From Pelargonium nanum (lineage: Eukaryota > Streptophyta > Magnoliopsida > Geraniales > Geraniaceae): a stretch of DNA of 31,133 nt. Each line of letters begins with the position of its first letter. Within the stretch, counting starts at the first letter, position 1. The DNA lies in NCBI GenBank assembly GCA_036897485.1, contig JAYMTF010000723.1:1-31133 (forward strand), written 5' to 3'. This document shows, piece after piece, positions 31,010 through 31,133 of this stretch. The translations under genes and the position numbers were made by a program. The notes beneath the pieces were generated by a model, which was given only the letters and a program-made list of their open reading frames with translations, did no database searches and had not been told where the DNA came from.

Positions 31010-31133
31010 CTCTTTCCATCTTCAAATAATTGTCCAAAAAGTTGTAAGTGCATATTTAGTAACATTATTTTACTCATAAATAAGCTGAAAGTAGCTGAAA
31101 TGAGTTGTTTGAAAAATAATTTTAAAAAAAGTT
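31010..31133. mobile_element. Left end of a Stowaway-like MITE, cut by the window end
   Basis: TA at 31008-31009 is followed by CTCTTTCCATCTTCAAATAA and then TTGTCC. This resembles the CTCCCTCCGTCTCAAA-type terminus of plant Stowaway elements. The other end lies beyond the window. It is called from one terminus only. Confidence 0.4.

Overview
The window is nuclear DNA from a flowering plant, most likely a eudicot. The evidence is a 13-exon protein kinase gene with GT-AG introns whose product matches plant NDR kinases along its whole length, a telo-box in its 5' leader, AT-rich intergenic DNA, two plant L1-type LINEs that carry RNase H, a tRNA-derived SINE and several MITE-like elements. No bacterial or organellar features are seen. 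The species cannot be named from this sequence.

Layout. (1) 1-1222: flank downstream of the kinase gene, with the end of a Stowaway-like MITE at 1-192. (2) 1223-9568, minus strand: a complete and apparently functional NDR/AGC-VIII-type Ser/Thr kinase. I rebuilt it from 13 coding exons (1641 nt, 546 aa), every junction canonical and in phase. A probable non-coding leader exon lies at about 10926-11050. Intron 10 (2752-4854) holds a non-autonomous DNA transposon with subterminal GAATCG repeats (2911-3528), a small MITE (3580-3759) and the decayed 3' part of an RTE-like LINE (about 3845-4465). (3) 11291-16586, plus strand: LINE-A, an essentially full-length but strongly decayed L1-type element bounded by perfect 14-bp target-site duplications (TSDs). 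It sits head to head with the kinase gene, about 240 bp from its leader exon. (4) 16600-20440: no host gene recognised. It contains an anomalous GC-rich block with a recurring GCTCRTCGCGACC motif (about 16920-18150), a 216-bp MITE with long terminal inverted repeats (18273-18488) and a possible copia-like integrase fossil (about 19100-19330). (5) 20451-20648: a tRNA-type SINE with a perfect 13-bp TSD. (6) About 20716-25680, plus strand: LINE-B, a relative of LINE-A with far fewer lesions. ORF1 has one premature stop and ORF2 has a few breaks, but the zf-RVT zinc domain is deleted. (7) 25700-31133: AT-rich DNA without a recognisable gene. A G-box-bearing GC-rich island followed by a TATA-like box (about 27690-27960) looks like a promoter with no identified gene. 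The window ends inside another Stowaway-like element.

The one host gene with a clear function is the NDR kinase, a Hippo/MEN-type signalling kinase expected to work with MOB1 co-activators. Almost everything else identified is transposon-derived. No new multi-gene system was found. The most informative points are the LINE-A insertion into the kinase's upstream region, the transposon nest in intron 10, the two related LINEs in different states of decay, and a 30-bp near-match between a kinase exon and the downstream flank.
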